This document shows positions 6,587 through 15,417 of a DNA stretch of 64,000 bases, piece by piece. The notes beneath the pieces are model-generated. The model was not told the DNA's origin, ran no database searches, and was given only the letters and a program-made list of their open reading frames with translations. Source of the DNA: a virus; IMG/VR virus record IMGVR_UViG_3300047548_000297, positions 1 through 64,000 of that record; one strand, 5' to 3'. A program made the position numbers and the translations under genes. Every line of letters starts with the position of its first letter. Positions within the stretch are counted from its first letter, which is position 1.

Positions 6587-8739
6587 TGGCTGATCTAACA
6601 AACAACCTATACGAAAAGTTATCCGCTGAGCGCAAGCAGCTACAGAAGGAAGGACGACTTCCTAACTGGTATCTGACAGGTGGATGGTCCATGTTCAAGC
6701 AGAAGTATTTGTACGAGGCAACTGATGTACGAGCCCAGTTCCAGCGTATTGCTAAAACTGCTGCTAAACACCTAATCGATATTGGAGTAGATACAGTCAA
6801 GGAAGCAGAAAATAAGTTCTTTGAAATGCTGTGGTCAGGAGTACTTTCAGCCTCGACTCCAGTTCTTTCCAACACTGGCACTAATCGTGGTCTACCAGTA
6901 TCTTGTCAAGGTAGTTACATTCCTGACTCTATCGATGGAATCTACGAAGGAAAACGTGAACTAGCGCTTCATACCAAGCATGGTTTTGGTACGTCAGCAT
7001 ACTTAGGAGATATTCGTTCACGCGGAACTCGTATTTCCATTGGCGGTAAAGCAGAAGGAATTCTGCCTGTACTAAAGGGACTTATCAATGACTCTCAGTA
7101 CGTAAGCCAAGGTAATACTCGTAGAGGAAGCGTTGCTGCTTATCTACCTTTTGATCATGCGGACTTTGACGAGATTATTGACTTCGTAACTGCTACTCCA
7201 GAAGACGCTAATATTGGATTTAATTTCTCAGCTGCAAATATTGGTAAGCTAGAAGCTCAAGACCCAGAACTAGTTCGTAGGTTTAAGCGTCTAATGAAGA
7301 TGAAGATGGTTACAGGCAGAGGATACTTGAGTTTCATTGATAAAATGAACAAACTTGCTCCTACTGCTATCAAGAACTCAGGAGTTCCCATTGTCGCCAG
7401 TAACCTATGTGTTGCTGGAGATACGATGCTACTTACTGATACAGGTGAGTTTCCAATCTCTGAGCTAGTAGGCACCACAGTTAACGTGTGGAACGGAATT
7501 AGGTTTACACCAGCACTAGTTGCCAAGACTGGCGAGAACCAAAAGCTGCTAGAAATCAAGCTTGAATCTTATGATTTATCATATACTCTCACTGAAACCA
7601 GTATCAAGTGCACTCCATATCATAAATTCTACGATGAATGGGGTGACGTAGTAACTGCTGGTGAACTTGTTAGAGATGAATACCTACAACCTTTCTTCCT
7701 TCCAAAGGAAGAGGGTACCGTTATCGATAACGGCTATCGTCATTTCAAGGTTGTTAGTATTGATCAGATCGATAACGCTGATACATACTGCGTAAACGAG
7801 CCAACAGAACACAAGGCAGTATTTAACGGAGTGCTAACGGGTAACTGTAACGAAATCGCTCTTCCCTCAAATGATGAATATTCTTTTGTCTGCGTTCTAT
7901 CATCGATGAACCTGGTTCATTGGGATCGACTAAAGACTTCTGACGATATTTTCTGGGCTACTATTTTCCTAGACTGTATCAATTCCGAGTTTATCAGTAA
8001 GGCAAAGCACATTCCTGGCCTAGAAAAGTCAGTTAAATTTGCTCAGGACTTTGCTGCGCTTGGGCTAGGTGCATGCGGTCTGCATACTTTGTTCCAGCAA
8101 AAGATGATTCCATGGGAGTCTTTCCAGGCGCACCAGCTAAACAACGAAATCTTTGCTCGAATGGATTCCGAGTCACGTAGAGCCTCAGAATGGTTAGCAG
8201 AAAAGCGCGGCTGTGTTAAGTTTACTGAAGGTACTGGTATGCGTAATGCTACCAGAATTGCTATAGCCCCAACGAAATCTACAGCACTGTTAATGGGTGG
8301 AGTCAGTGAGGGCATCAATCCAGATCCTGCTATGACTTATACTCAGGCTTCGGCAGGTGGCGATCTTCTACGAGTAAATGCTCTTATTCTTTCCCGCATG
8401 CGTGAACGTGGTGCGTACAAAAAGAGCGAATTTGACTTTATCAATGCAGCCAGCGGAAGCGTTCAGCACGTAAGCTGGCTAACTGACGAAGAAAAAGAAG
8501 TATTTAAGACTGCGTTCGAGATCAATATGGAGTCAGTAATCCGTATGGCTTCAGCTCGTCAGCGCCATATTGATCAAGGCCAGAGCTTGAACCTATACTT
8601 CTCAGCCAACGAAGATCCTAGGTGGATTGCACACATTCATCGTATGGCTATGCTGGATGAACGAATCAAGGGCCTATACTATGTGTACAGTACACGTACC
8701 CTAAAAGGTGCTTCGCGCGAGTGCGTAGCTTGTCAGTAA
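6586..8739 (+). CDS. nrdA: Ribonucleotide reductase class I alpha subunit with mini-intein
   Basis: The 717-residue precursor holds a 146-residue intein; the mature enzyme would be about 571 residues, short for NrdA because the N-terminal ATP cone is missing. Landmarks are LPVSCQGSY (first active-site Cys), GTSAYLGDIRSRG, GNTRRGSVAAYLP, the NLC-NEIALPS radical site (Asn, radical Cys, Glu), SFVCVLSSMN (second active-site Cys), ATRIAIAPTKSTALLMGGVSEGI (nucleotide site), and the C-terminal ECVACQ redox pair. The intein lies between NL and C of the radical motif, so without splicing the enzyme cannot work. The start overlaps the nrdB stop. Lack of the ATP cone implies loss of the usual dATP feedback inhibition. 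Confidence 0.93.
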   Translation: MADLTNNLYEKLSAERKQLQKEGRLPNWYLTGGWSMFKQKYLYEATDVRAQFQRIAKTAAKHLIDIGVDTVKEAENKFFEMLWSGVLSASTPVLSNTGTNRGLPVSCQGSYIPDSIDGIYEGKRELALHTKHGFGTSAYLGDIRSRGTRISIGGKAEGILPVLKGLINDSQYVSQGNTRRGSVAAYLPFDHADFDEIIDFVTATPEDANIGFNFSAANIGKLEAQDPELVRRFKRLMKMKMVTGRGYLSFIDKMNKLAPTAIKNSGVPIVASNLCVAGDTMLLTDTGEFPISELVGTTVNVWNGIRFTPALVAKTGENQKLLEIKLESYDLSYTLTETSIKCTPYHKFYDEWGDVVTAGELVRDEYLQPFFLPKEEGTVIDNGYRHFKVVSIDQIDNADTYCVNEPTEHKAVFNGVLTGNCNEIALPSNDEYSFVCVLSSMNLVHWDRLKTSDDIFWATIFLDCINSEFISKAKHIPGLEKSVKFAQDFAALGLGACGLHTLFQQKMIPWESFQAHQLNNEIFARMDSESRRASEWLAEKRGCVKFTEGTGMRNATRIAIAPTKSTALLMGGVSEGINPDPAMTYTQASAGGDLLRVNALILSRMRERGAYKKSEFDFINAASGSVQHVSWLTDEEKEVFKTAFEINMESVIRMASARQRHIDQGQSLNLYFSANEDPRWIAHIHRMAMLDERIKGLYYVYSTRTLKGASRECVACQ
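7408..7845 (+). other. Mini-intein in NrdA
   Basis: The 146-residue intein begins with Cys (CVAGDTMLLTDTGEFPISEL, block A) and has a block B (IKCTPYHKFYDEWG), a block F (ADTYCVNEPTEHKAVFNG) and a C-terminal VLTGN followed by the extein Cys. There is no homing endonuclease domain, so it is a mini-intein. The penultimate residue is Gly instead of the usual His, a variation known in some active inteins. The first C-extein residue is the NrdA radical cysteine itself (equivalent to E. coli Cys439). Confidence 0.9.
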
Positions 8740-8747
8740 CTCTAAGT

Positions 8748-8761
8748 GGGGCTTCGGCCCC
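8748..8761 (+). other. UUCG tetraloop hairpin after nrdA
   Basis: GGGGC-TTCG-GCCCC, a very stable five-pair stem with a UUCG loop, lies between the nrdA stop and the next start. It is not followed by a T run, so it is more likely an mRNA 3'-end stabiliser or processing site than a full terminator. Confidence 0.6.
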
Positions 8762-8775
8762 TTGTAGGAAAGTCT

Positions 8776-9168
8776 ATGCTAAGTCTTCGCACTATACTTA
8801 GGGCTACGCCACCAGAAAACATGAATGGATCTGGTTCTGTAGTTCTAGAATCCGTTCGTATTGGAGTTTCAAAAACTACAGGAAACGGCAAAGGCGTGTG
8901 TCGAGCGCACACGCCTAAAGAAACAAACGTAAAATATACTACTTCCGTGGAATTCAAAGGCCGAGGACCAGAAGCAGAAGTTTTGGTAACATGCTCGTGT
9001 CCAGATCACATGTATAGGTGGGAAGTTGCCCTAACTAAAAAAGGTGGGAGCAAAGTCCTATATAGTAATGGTGAGAAGCCAGTAGTACAAAATCCAAAAG
9101 AGTTAAGTGGTTGCTGTAAACATGTATTTGCTTTTATAAAACTTCTGCAACGAAAGGGGGTTATGTAA
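8776..9168 (+). CDS. SWIM-type zinc finger protein
   Basis: A 130-residue protein read from ATG 8776, which has the ribosome site TAGGAAAG seven bases upstream; a GTG at 8746 would run through the hairpin and is unlikely. Residues 73-75 (CSC) and 114-116 (CKH) form the CxC...CxH pattern of SWIM zinc fingers, which bind DNA or proteins. The insert between the two halves is about 38 residues. No other domain is visible. It is followed without a gap by the sigma-like gene, suggesting a role in DNA or transcription, but no function can be named. Confidence 0.55.
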   Translation: MLSLRTILRATPPENMNGSGSVVLESVRIGVSKTTGNGKGVCRAHTPKETNVKYTTSVEFKGRGPEAEVLVTCSCPDHMYRWEVALTKKGGSKVLYSNGEKPVVQNPKELSGCCKHVFAFIKLLQRKGVM

Positions 9169-10194
9169 GTGGCCACACCACGATCAGCAGGAAGTAAACA
9201 GAAAGTTAATACATCGTCAAAGGTATTCTCTGACCTAAAGGATACTAGGGAGAAGATTCAAGGAAACTTGACTACGGCTCAGTATCTAAGAACTTATGAC
9301 ATACTGCTGTACACTGCGATGCGTGGAATAGTAGAACATACTAATTTCTTTGATACTTACCTAATACGTTTGCTTGGGTGGCAGGAAGTTAACCATCGAC
9401 GGAAAGTTTCGTTTCTTAAACGAACTGAACTACCTAGACTAGTTATTAATTTTCTTCTGCAAGATACGCCAGAAGCTAGATTCATAGCTATAAAGCAGCT
9501 TAAGCTAGACAGAGGTTTACGTGTAGAAATAATACGTGCATTCGTAGCTAGCCTATCCAAGTACTTAGCCTGCTGTAATTTGAATAGCGAGCTTAGTTTA
9601 GCTGAGTCAATTGAGTATAAAGCTCAGGTAGAAAAAGAGTATAACTACCCTGATCTATATAAACTATGTGTTGAGTCCTCCCTATGGCTAGACCGGGCCT
9701 TGGAGTTCAAGTCCATGATACAAGAGAAGTATATTCGCTTGTGTCTAGTAACAGCTCAACGAGATCATGCTACTTTCTTTTCTGGATCTATTGATCTAGA
9801 CGACGTAATTCATACTTATTTTATAGCATGCAGTCGAGCTATTGACAAGTGTGACGGTGATGCTGGAACACTAACTACACATATTCAGAACTGGTTCTTC
9901 ACCGCAAGAGAATCAGTTTGGGGCCAAAAGAATAAAACCAAACAAGTGTCTATGGATGCCTTTCTACAAAGACAAGAATCCACAGACTACGGAGAAGGTT
10001 TAGACGATGTAGACGAAGACGATGTGACCGTGCATTCTAGGGAACAAGAGCTAGAACATGATCATGAAGCACGTCAAATGTCAGCACTAGCGAAGATAGC
10101 TGACCCTCACGGTGCTGCTAGACTACTGCTAGGAATACCTGAGTTTTTAACCGAAGCCGAGCTTAAGAAGCTCAACAAACTAGTTAAGGAATAA
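9169..10194 (+). CDS. Sigma-70 region 2-like protein, putative phage sigma factor
   Basis: A 341-residue protein starting at GTG 9169 immediately after the previous stop, with GAAAGGGGG as ribosome site. Residues about 185-250 (YIRLCLVTAQRDHATFFSG, then IDLDDVIHTYFIACSRAIDKC, then THIQNWFFTARESVW) match the order of sigma-70 region 2: core-binding helix, the DLDDVI-type segment, then the -10-recognition helix. A region 4 helix-turn-helix is not obvious; the C-terminus is acidic followed by a helical lysine-rich end. It could direct RNA polymerase to the phage promoters proposed in this window. The family call is by pattern only. Confidence 0.55.
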   Translation: MATPRSAGSKQKVNTSSKVFSDLKDTREKIQGNLTTAQYLRTYDILLYTAMRGIVEHTNFFDTYLIRLLGWQEVNHRRKVSFLKRTELPRLVINFLLQDTPEARFIAIKQLKLDRGLRVEIIRAFVASLSKYLACCNLNSELSLAESIEYKAQVEKEYNYPDLYKLCVESSLWLDRALEFKSMIQEKYIRLCLVTAQRDHATFFSGSIDLDDVIHTYFIACSRAIDKCDGDAGTLTTHIQNWFFTARESVWGQKNKTKQVSMDAFLQRQESTDYGEGLDDVDEDDVTVHSREQELEHDHEARQMSALAKIADPHGAARLLLGIPEFLTEAELKKLNKLVKE

Positions 10195-10196
10195 AC

Positions 10197-10901
10197 ATGA
10201 ACAAGTTTCTACTAATCGCCCAGACACAGAGTGAAGTCAACAAGAAGATGATTGGGGCCGAAGACTGGATTGCAGAAGCCCTAAAACCAGAGCGCAACAT
10301 TAACTACCAACTAGCTATTCTTGACGAGGCTGTTGAGTTTATGCGCTCGGCTATCGCCTTTAAGTGGTGGGCTAAGAACGAACTTGATGCTGATAACGCT
10401 GTAGTAGAACTAGTTGATATTCTTCACTTTCTTACCTCCCTAGGTATCGTTAATACTGGAAGTGTAGAAAAATGCGCAGAAGAAATGGAAGCAACGCTAG
10501 TTGAGGTAAACAAACTGCAGGGGGAGACTATTGAATCTGATATTGTTCCAGCGCTACTAGGTTTTATTAATGTACTAGCTACTACTGGTATTGAAGTTCC
10601 AAGATACGAGGACGAAGAGTCTTCTGATACAGAATCACTATGGTATCATTTTTGGATGCTATGTCGATGTGCAGGAGCTAGTATTGAAACGGTTATTTCC
10701 ATGTACCGTAGTAAAGCAGTGCTGAATAAGTTCCGTACTACGATGGGGTATAAGCTTGGTACTTATCGTAAGACTTGGCTTGATGGTAAGGAAGATAATT
10801 GGTATCTTACCAACTTCCTAAAGTCTGTAATGAATGGAAACGGTAATGTATACCCAGGAGACGAAGTTCTAGAGAATTTCCTGTACAGTAACTACCGATA
10901 A
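10197..10901 (+). CDS. All-alpha dimeric dUTPase
   Basis: A 234-residue protein of the all-alpha NTP pyrophosphatase type that hydrolyses dUTP to dUMP, preventing uracil incorporation and feeding dTMP synthesis. The metal-binding ExxE (ILDEAVEF), the FKWW segment and ExxD (VELVDILHF) are in the usual order, and the later YRSKAVLNKFRTTMGYKLGTY plus DGKEDNWYL is the characteristic nucleotide-binding end. It starts two bases after the sigma-like gene stop. With NrdA/NrdB it forms the nucleotide-supply group. Confidence 0.85.
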   Translation: MNKFLLIAQTQSEVNKKMIGAEDWIAEALKPERNINYQLAILDEAVEFMRSAIAFKWWAKNELDADNAVVELVDILHFLTSLGIVNTGSVEKCAEEMEATLVEVNKLQGETIESDIVPALLGFINVLATTGIEVPRYEDEESSDTESLWYHFWMLCRCAGASIETVISMYRSKAVLNKFRTTMGYKLGTYRKTWLDGKEDNWYLTNFLKSVMNGNGNVYPGDEVLENFLYSNYR

Positions 10902-10925
10902 AAAGCTCAATATACGAGCGAATCT

Positions 10926-10938
10926 AACACTGTTAAGG
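10926..10938 (+). promoter_or_regulatory. Candidate phage promoter motif, copy 2
   Basis: AACACTGTTAAGG, identical to the copy at 3158-3170, in the 100-base gap after the dUTPase. It is followed directly by a hairpin with an 8-pair stem at 10940-10966 (GTATGGTA/TACCATAC). The next ATG is at 11002. Function inferred from recurrence. Confidence 0.45.
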
Positions 10939-11001
10939 GGTATGGTACGGTGGGTCCGCTACCATACTCTCAATACGTGAACCTGTAATAGAAAGAGCAA
11001 A

Positions 11002-11568
11002 ATGACAATTATCCGAAATAACGAAAACAACCTACACATTTATCATGTACGTAACTACGATTCTGAAGGCGTAGTAGAGTTCAACGGTGGTAGCACTCTA
11101 GCATTTTATGTTCAGCCTAAAGGACGTAGTACCGTAGTCATGTACGGTCTATCCCGCTGTCATGCTAATGACGGTTTTGATCGTAAGATCGGTCGAGATC
11201 TAGCTATCGTTCGTTTGAGCGAAGCGCCAACTACCTTGATTACGGATTTCCCGTCTAAGTTCCTTGTGTCCAAGAAACTAGAGTCTGATAATAGTACAGA
11301 TGCTGATGTAGCCACAGTTGCTAACTATCGACTACCTAGCAGCAAGGTAATTCTTACATTGTTTGCTAATCTTATTCTTGAACATTATGCTCAAGAACTA
11401 CAGGACAAGGCGTTTAGCATGTATACTAATGACCTGTATGATGATGTTGATAGTCTAGAAGGCGAGCAGATTATCGATGCTGAACATGCTAAGTCGGTAG
11501 TACATAGCAGCAAGAACTTCATTCCTAGTCTAGGTAATGGTGCTACTGAGCACGATCCACTAGTTTAA
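11002..11568 (+). CDS. Hypothetical protein upstream of the ssDNA-binding protein
   Basis: A 188-residue protein with a good ribosome site (AGAAAGAG) and no family that I recognise. It looks beta-rich in the first half (YDSEGVVEFNGGSTLAFYVQPKG) and helical and acidic in the second. It is the first gene behind the second candidate promoter and precedes the single-strand-binding-type gene by about 25 bases, so a role in replication or recombination is likely by context. No zinc motif, signal peptide or membrane segment is visible. Confidence 0.6.
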   Translation: MTIIRNNENNLHIYHVRNYDSEGVVEFNGGSTLAFYVQPKGRSTVVMYGLSRCHANDGFDRKIGRDLAIVRLSEAPTTLITDFPSKFLVSKKLESDNSTDADVATVANYRLPSSKVILTLFANLILEHYAQELQDKAFSMYTNDLYDDVDSLEGEQIIDAEHAKSVVHSSKNFIPSLGNGATEHDPLV

Positions 11569-11593
11569 TTAATCTAAGTAAAGGAAATAAAAC

Positions 11594-12889
11594 ATGGCTA
11601 CCAAACGCGGTTACGATATTGATGATGCTCCAGTTGCAGGTTCCGAAAAGCAACCACAAGTAAAAGATCTTGTATCTCTACTAGAATTTAGCGACAAGTT
11701 TACTTCTCTACGCTTAGTAGGTAAGCTATTCGCTTATGGAACACACTGGGTAAACGTAAAGAAGCGTGATGGTTCACGTACATCTTTCCCTACAGCCTGT
11801 CTAGCTTTTGACTCAGAAACAGGTCAACGGGATAGTACTAAGAAATGCCCGTGGTGTGATCACGAACGCGAGCATCCACAACCAAAGGATCAGGCTGATC
11901 GTAAGAACTTTTACGGAAGTAGTTTTAGCACTGACTACTACGTTAATGCTATTAGCCGTTCATTGCAAAAGCGTATTGGAACTACATTAGACACACCAAC
12001 AAAGGTAGAGGCAAAGACAGGCTTCAAGCAGAAGGACTCGGATACTCAAACTCCTTTTGTTGTTCTTCGTCTAACTGCTTCCCTTGTTCGTTCGATCAAG
12101 GGCCTTAAGGAACTTAATGTTCATGAGGACGAAAACGGTGATAGCACAGCCTATGCTATTACGCACCCCAAGTTTGGACGCGATGTTTCTATCAAGTACG
12201 ATAAGGATGCCGCAGGCGCAGCTAAGTATCCAATTCAGATTGGTGGAGAAGCCCCCCTAAAGGCCATTGAAAAGAAGTTCCTTCAGTGGGATCTTTCTGA
12301 TCTAGTTCAGTCGCGTTCCTATGAAGACGAACTAGTCGAATACAAGCGCTGGGCCGAAAAGCTAGGCTTTGGTGTAAAGAAGAAGTCGTCCAAGGATATT
12401 GACGAAGAGGACGAAGACACTGGCCTAGACGATGGCGAAGAAGACGAAAAGCCAGCCAAGAAGGCTACTAAGCCTGCTGCTAAGAAGATGGCTAAGCCTA
12501 AGTATGAAGAAGAGGACGATGAAGACATGGATGAAGAAGACGAGGAGGAAGGACAACTAAAGAAGCCTGCTAAAAAGGCTTCCAAGAAGCCTTCCCCATT
12601 TGAAGAAGATGATGAGGAAGACGAAGAAGAGGAACCTGTCCACAAGAAGTCGTCCAAGAAACCTGTAAAGAAGGTAGTGGACGACGAAGATGAGGAAGAG
12701 GAAGATGATGAGGAAGAAAAGCCTGCAAAAAAGCCAGTAAAGAAACCGGCTAAGAAGGCTATAGAAGAAGAGGAAGATCTTGACGAAGAGGATGAAGAAG
12801 ATCCTCCACCTAAAAAGGCTACTAAGAAGCCCGTTAAGAAGGCTAGTAAGCCTAAGTATGAAGAGGAAGATGAAGAAGACGATTATTAA
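11594..12889 (+). CDS. Putative ssDNA-binding protein with long charged tail
   Basis: A 431-residue protein. Residues 1-260 form a folded domain containing a CPWC motif and a nearby Cys (FPTACLAF, then KKCPWCDHER) that could bind zinc, as in phage gp32-type proteins. Residues about 265-431 are a low-complexity tail of alternating Asp/Glu blocks and Lys/Ala/Pro blocks (KKPAKKA type), ending in EEEDEEDDY. An acidic end is the rule for single-strand-binding proteins, where it recruits partners; the repeated basic blocks are unusual. Its place directly before the recombinase supports the call, but the core fold is assigned by context and by the zinc motif rather than by clear similarity. Confidence 0.5.
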   Translation: MATKRGYDIDDAPVAGSEKQPQVKDLVSLLEFSDKFTSLRLVGKLFAYGTHWVNVKKRDGSRTSFPTACLAFDSETGQRDSTKKCPWCDHEREHPQPKDQADRKNFYGSSFSTDYYVNAISRSLQKRIGTTLDTPTKVEAKTGFKQKDSDTQTPFVVLRLTASLVRSIKGLKELNVHEDENGDSTAYAITHPKFGRDVSIKYDKDAAGAAKYPIQIGGEAPLKAIEKKFLQWDLSDLVQSRSYEDELVEYKRWAEKLGFGVKKKSSKDIDEEDEDTGLDDGEEDEKPAKKATKPAAKKMAKPKYEEEDDEDMDEEDEEEGQLKKPAKKASKKPSPFEEDDEEDEEEEPVHKKSSKKPVKKVVDDEDEEEEDDEEEKPAKKPVKKPAKKAIEEEEDLDEEDEEDPPPKKATKKPVKKASKPKYEEEDEEDDY

Positions 12890-12912
12890 TAATCGTCTCT
12901 GTAAACCGACAT

Positions 12913-12950
12913 GAGGCCCGAGTCCCCGAAAGGATTTCGGGCCTCTTTCT
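12913..12950 (+). terminator. Rho-independent terminator
   Basis: GAGGCCCGA ... TCGGGCCTC followed by TTTCTT, a nine-pair GC-rich stem with an 15-base loop region, between the ssDNA-binding-type gene and the recombinase gene. It probably uncouples high expression of the binding protein from the genes downstream. Confidence 0.8.
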
Positions 12951-12971
12951 TATCTAGTTTTGGAATAATCT

Positions 12972-14393
12972 ATGGCACGCACTGCAAGCAAGAATGTATC
13001 TTCAACTGGTACTCCGTATAGTTCCCCTGTAGACACACTAGATCTATTATCTGAGGTAGAGAAAGTAGCTAAAGTACAGAGTATTACTCTTACTGCTGAG
13101 GACCGAATTCCTACTGGTATTTTAAACCTTGATCTAGTACTTGGTGGTGGTATTTCACCTGCACTAATTACATTTGCAGGAGCTGAGCAGTCGGCAAAGA
13201 CTACTACAGCCATTGCAGCTATGGCTTCTTCAGTTAATAGTGACGTAGGGCTACGTGTCCTATGGGATGCTGAAGGATCCTCAGGTTCGTCTACTGATTA
13301 TGTAGAAAATATCTTTGCTACTATGAATGTCAAAACTGACATGGAAACTCTGTTTGGAGTTAAGGATAGCAAAGGTAAATACGTAGTAGCCCCTATGGTA
13401 TATTACCGAGACGAAGGAGAAATGGAAACATTCTTCGACTGGGTTTCTGCTATGCTACGACGCTTTCCAGATAAGCGAAACGAACAAGGACGTTGGTGGT
13501 ATATTTACGAAGCTACTAACGAAAACAAGGCCAAGTATAAATCCCAGATGGACGTTAGCATGTCTCGTCAGAATGGAGCTATTTACATTCCTGCTGAGAG
13601 TGGAGCACTACAAGCATTCATCATTATTGATTCCTGGCCTAGTTTAGTTCCAAAATCAATGGACGACGAAGATAGTAAAGGCTCAGGTATGGCGGCAGTT
13701 GCTCGTGAGTATGCTAAGCATCTTCCTCGCGTAGTTGGCAAGCTAAGATCCAAGCGTGTAGCAATTCTAGGTATTAATCAGCTAGCTGAAAAGCCTGGTT
13801 TTTCCATGGGTGATAATAGATATGAAAAGGGTGGTAATGCTCTACGCTATTACTCAGCTCAACGCCTATGGTTTACCCCACGCGCTCTATCCGGTGTTCC
13901 TTTCAATCCAAAAGGAAAGGGCATGGAAGAACTAGAGCCCTCTATTGATGGAGTTGGTGAGGACACGTATAGGTATATTCATGTAAAAGCTCGTAAGAAT
14001 AAACTGGCCGTACCTAATCGCGAAACTTGGCTTCGTATTTGGGTTAGTGACGCAAAAGGAAATGCCCACGGAATTGATCCAGTGTTCGATTGTTTCTATA
14101 TTCTCAGTCAGACTGGTCAGGTGAGTGGACGACGTTCTGCTATACGTCTAAACCTAGCTGGAATGGGGGAGGCCAAGAAGACTATGGACTGGGTTACGTT
14201 TAAGAGACTAGTCCTTACCACCAACAAAAAAGAAGCCACAGAAATTCTAGCAGCTATTGGTTACAAATATATTAATATTCGTCAGGGACTAGCCAGTATG
14301 CTCAAGAAAGGCACACTAGAAAAGATGTATATGGCAACACGCGCTGCTCCTGTAAAGAAGGCCGCAGCAGACGAGGAGGACTCTGATGAGTAA
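12972..14393 (+). CDS. RecA/UvsX-like recombinase
   Basis: A 473-residue strand-exchange ATPase. Walker A is GAEQSAKTT at residues 70-78 (Ala in place of the usual second Gly), preceded by the typical RIPTGILNLDLVLGGGI segment. Walker B is FIIIDS at about residue 216, and a RecA-type GINQLAEKPG segment follows. The C-terminus is acidic (AADEEDSDE), as in many recombinases. It overlaps the gp47-like nuclease by eight bases. With the ssDNA-binding protein and the gp46/gp47-like pair it forms a complete recombination-dependent replication set. Confidence 0.88.
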   Translation: MARTASKNVSSTGTPYSSPVDTLDLLSEVEKVAKVQSITLTAEDRIPTGILNLDLVLGGGISPALITFAGAEQSAKTTTAIAAMASSVNSDVGLRVLWDAEGSSGSSTDYVENIFATMNVKTDMETLFGVKDSKGKYVVAPMVYYRDEGEMETFFDWVSAMLRRFPDKRNEQGRWWYIYEATNENKAKYKSQMDVSMSRQNGAIYIPAESGALQAFIIIDSWPSLVPKSMDDEDSKGSGMAAVAREYAKHLPRVVGKLRSKRVAILGINQLAEKPGFSMGDNRYEKGGNALRYYSAQRLWFTPRALSGVPFNPKGKGMEELEPSIDGVGEDTYRYIHVKARKNKLAVPNRETWLRIWVSDAKGNAHGIDPVFDCFYILSQTGQVSGRRSAIRLNLAGMGEAKKTMDWVTFKRLVLTTNKKEATEILAAIGYKYINIRQGLASMLKKGTLEKMYMATRAAPVKKAAADEEDSDE

Positions 14394-15417
14394 ATCTTTT
14401 GACTTTGTAGCTATTGGTGATCTACATCTGGATGGGAAACTTAAAAAGTTCATTCCAAATCTGAATGAGGTTATCCTAAATGAGGCGCGCGTAGCATTGA
14501 ATTACGCACGGCGTAATGGTATTAAAGCTGTAGTATATCTTGGTGACGTGTGCGACGTTCCTAAGATGAGCCCTGATGCGCACCTTAGACTGCTAGACCT
14601 AGTTTCTGAGTATACGGATATCAAACATATCATGATTACAGGTAATCATGACACAGAGGACGAGAACACAAATTCTCTTCAGATTCTAAAACGTATGTCA
14701 GAATTAGGTGGTATTACAAATCTAAAGGTAATTGATAAGCCAACTAATCTTTATTCAAAGGCTGGCACTCCAGTTAGATTCTTACCATGGCCACACTTTT
14801 CAGTGGGCAAGGACTATCTAAATATCATGCATATTGAGACTAATGGATCTCAATGGGATCATGGTAAGGCAGTTGAATCCGAACGAGACACTAGCTATAC
14901 ATGCCTATCGGGGCACCTTCATACAAAACAGATCGTTGGCAAGAAAAAGAACATTCATTTCGTAGGAACTCTGTATCAAACTAATTTTGGTGAGCGCCTA
15001 GACAAGTACTTTGCCCACTGTAGTTGGGACGGAACTGAGTTTGGAATTGACTATATTCCTATCAAGCCTACATACAGCCTACATAACCTTATAATTGCAG
15101 AAAAGGGTGATCTAGGTAAAATCGTTACTGATCCGTTTAATCTATACAAGTGCTTTGTCAAGTCGGGAGTGGACCTTTCTGCCTCAGACCTGGAAAAGTA
15201 TTCTAACGTAGTAAAGGTAAACTCATTCAAATCACGTCAGGAACTAGAGGCTCTTCTATCAGATGAACTTCTAATGCAAGATGTTGATGCAGAAGTAAGT
15301 TCAATGACAGTTCTAGATGCTCTGCAAAAGTGGATGTTAAGGTCTAAAGTAGACGAAGGTTTAGCTGAGAAAACGCTGAACCTGTTTAACAAACTAAGTC
15401 AAACCAAGGTAAATTAA
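14386..15417 (+). CDS. SbcD/gp47-like metallophosphoesterase nuclease
   Basis: A 343-residue calcineurin-type phosphoesterase, the nuclease half of the Mre11/SbcCD (T4 gp46/47) end-processing complex. All metal-binding motifs are present in order: GDLHLD (residues 11-16), YLGDVCD, TGNHDTED, HIETNG and SGHLHTKQ. The start overlaps the recombinase stop; the stop precedes the clamp loader ATG without a gap. It should work with the SbcC-like ATPase two genes downstream. Confidence 0.88.
   Translation: MSKSFDFVAIGDLHLDGKLKKFIPNLNEVILNEARVALNYARRNGIKAVVYLGDVCDVPKMSPDAHLRLLDLVSEYTDIKHIMITGNHDTEDENTNSLQILKRMSELGGITNLKVIDKPTNLYSKAGTPVRFLPWPHFSVGKDYLNIMHIETNGSQWDHGKAVESERDTSYTCLSGHLHTKQIVGKKKNIHFVGTLYQTNFGERLDKYFAHCSWDGTEFGIDYIPIKPTYSLHNLIIAEKGDLGKIVTDPFNLYKCFVKSGVDLSASDLEKYSNVVKVNSFKSRQELEALLSDELLMQDVDAEVSSMTVLDALQKWMLRSKVDEGLAEKTLNLFNKLSQTKVN

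Noticed and set aside
8286-8299. GCACTGTTAATGGG inside nrdA resembles the candidate promoter motif
   Set aside because: It lies within conserved coding sequence (TALLMGG), has no leader hairpin and no gene start downstream.
8748-8761. UUCG hairpin as a terminator
   Set aside because: No T run follows and the ribosome site of the next gene begins within ten bases; kept only as a structural element.
12319-12657. Serine-rich open frame on the - strand
   Set aside because: It is the antisense of the Asp/Glu-rich tail of the ssDNA-binding-type protein; no ribosome site and no other support.
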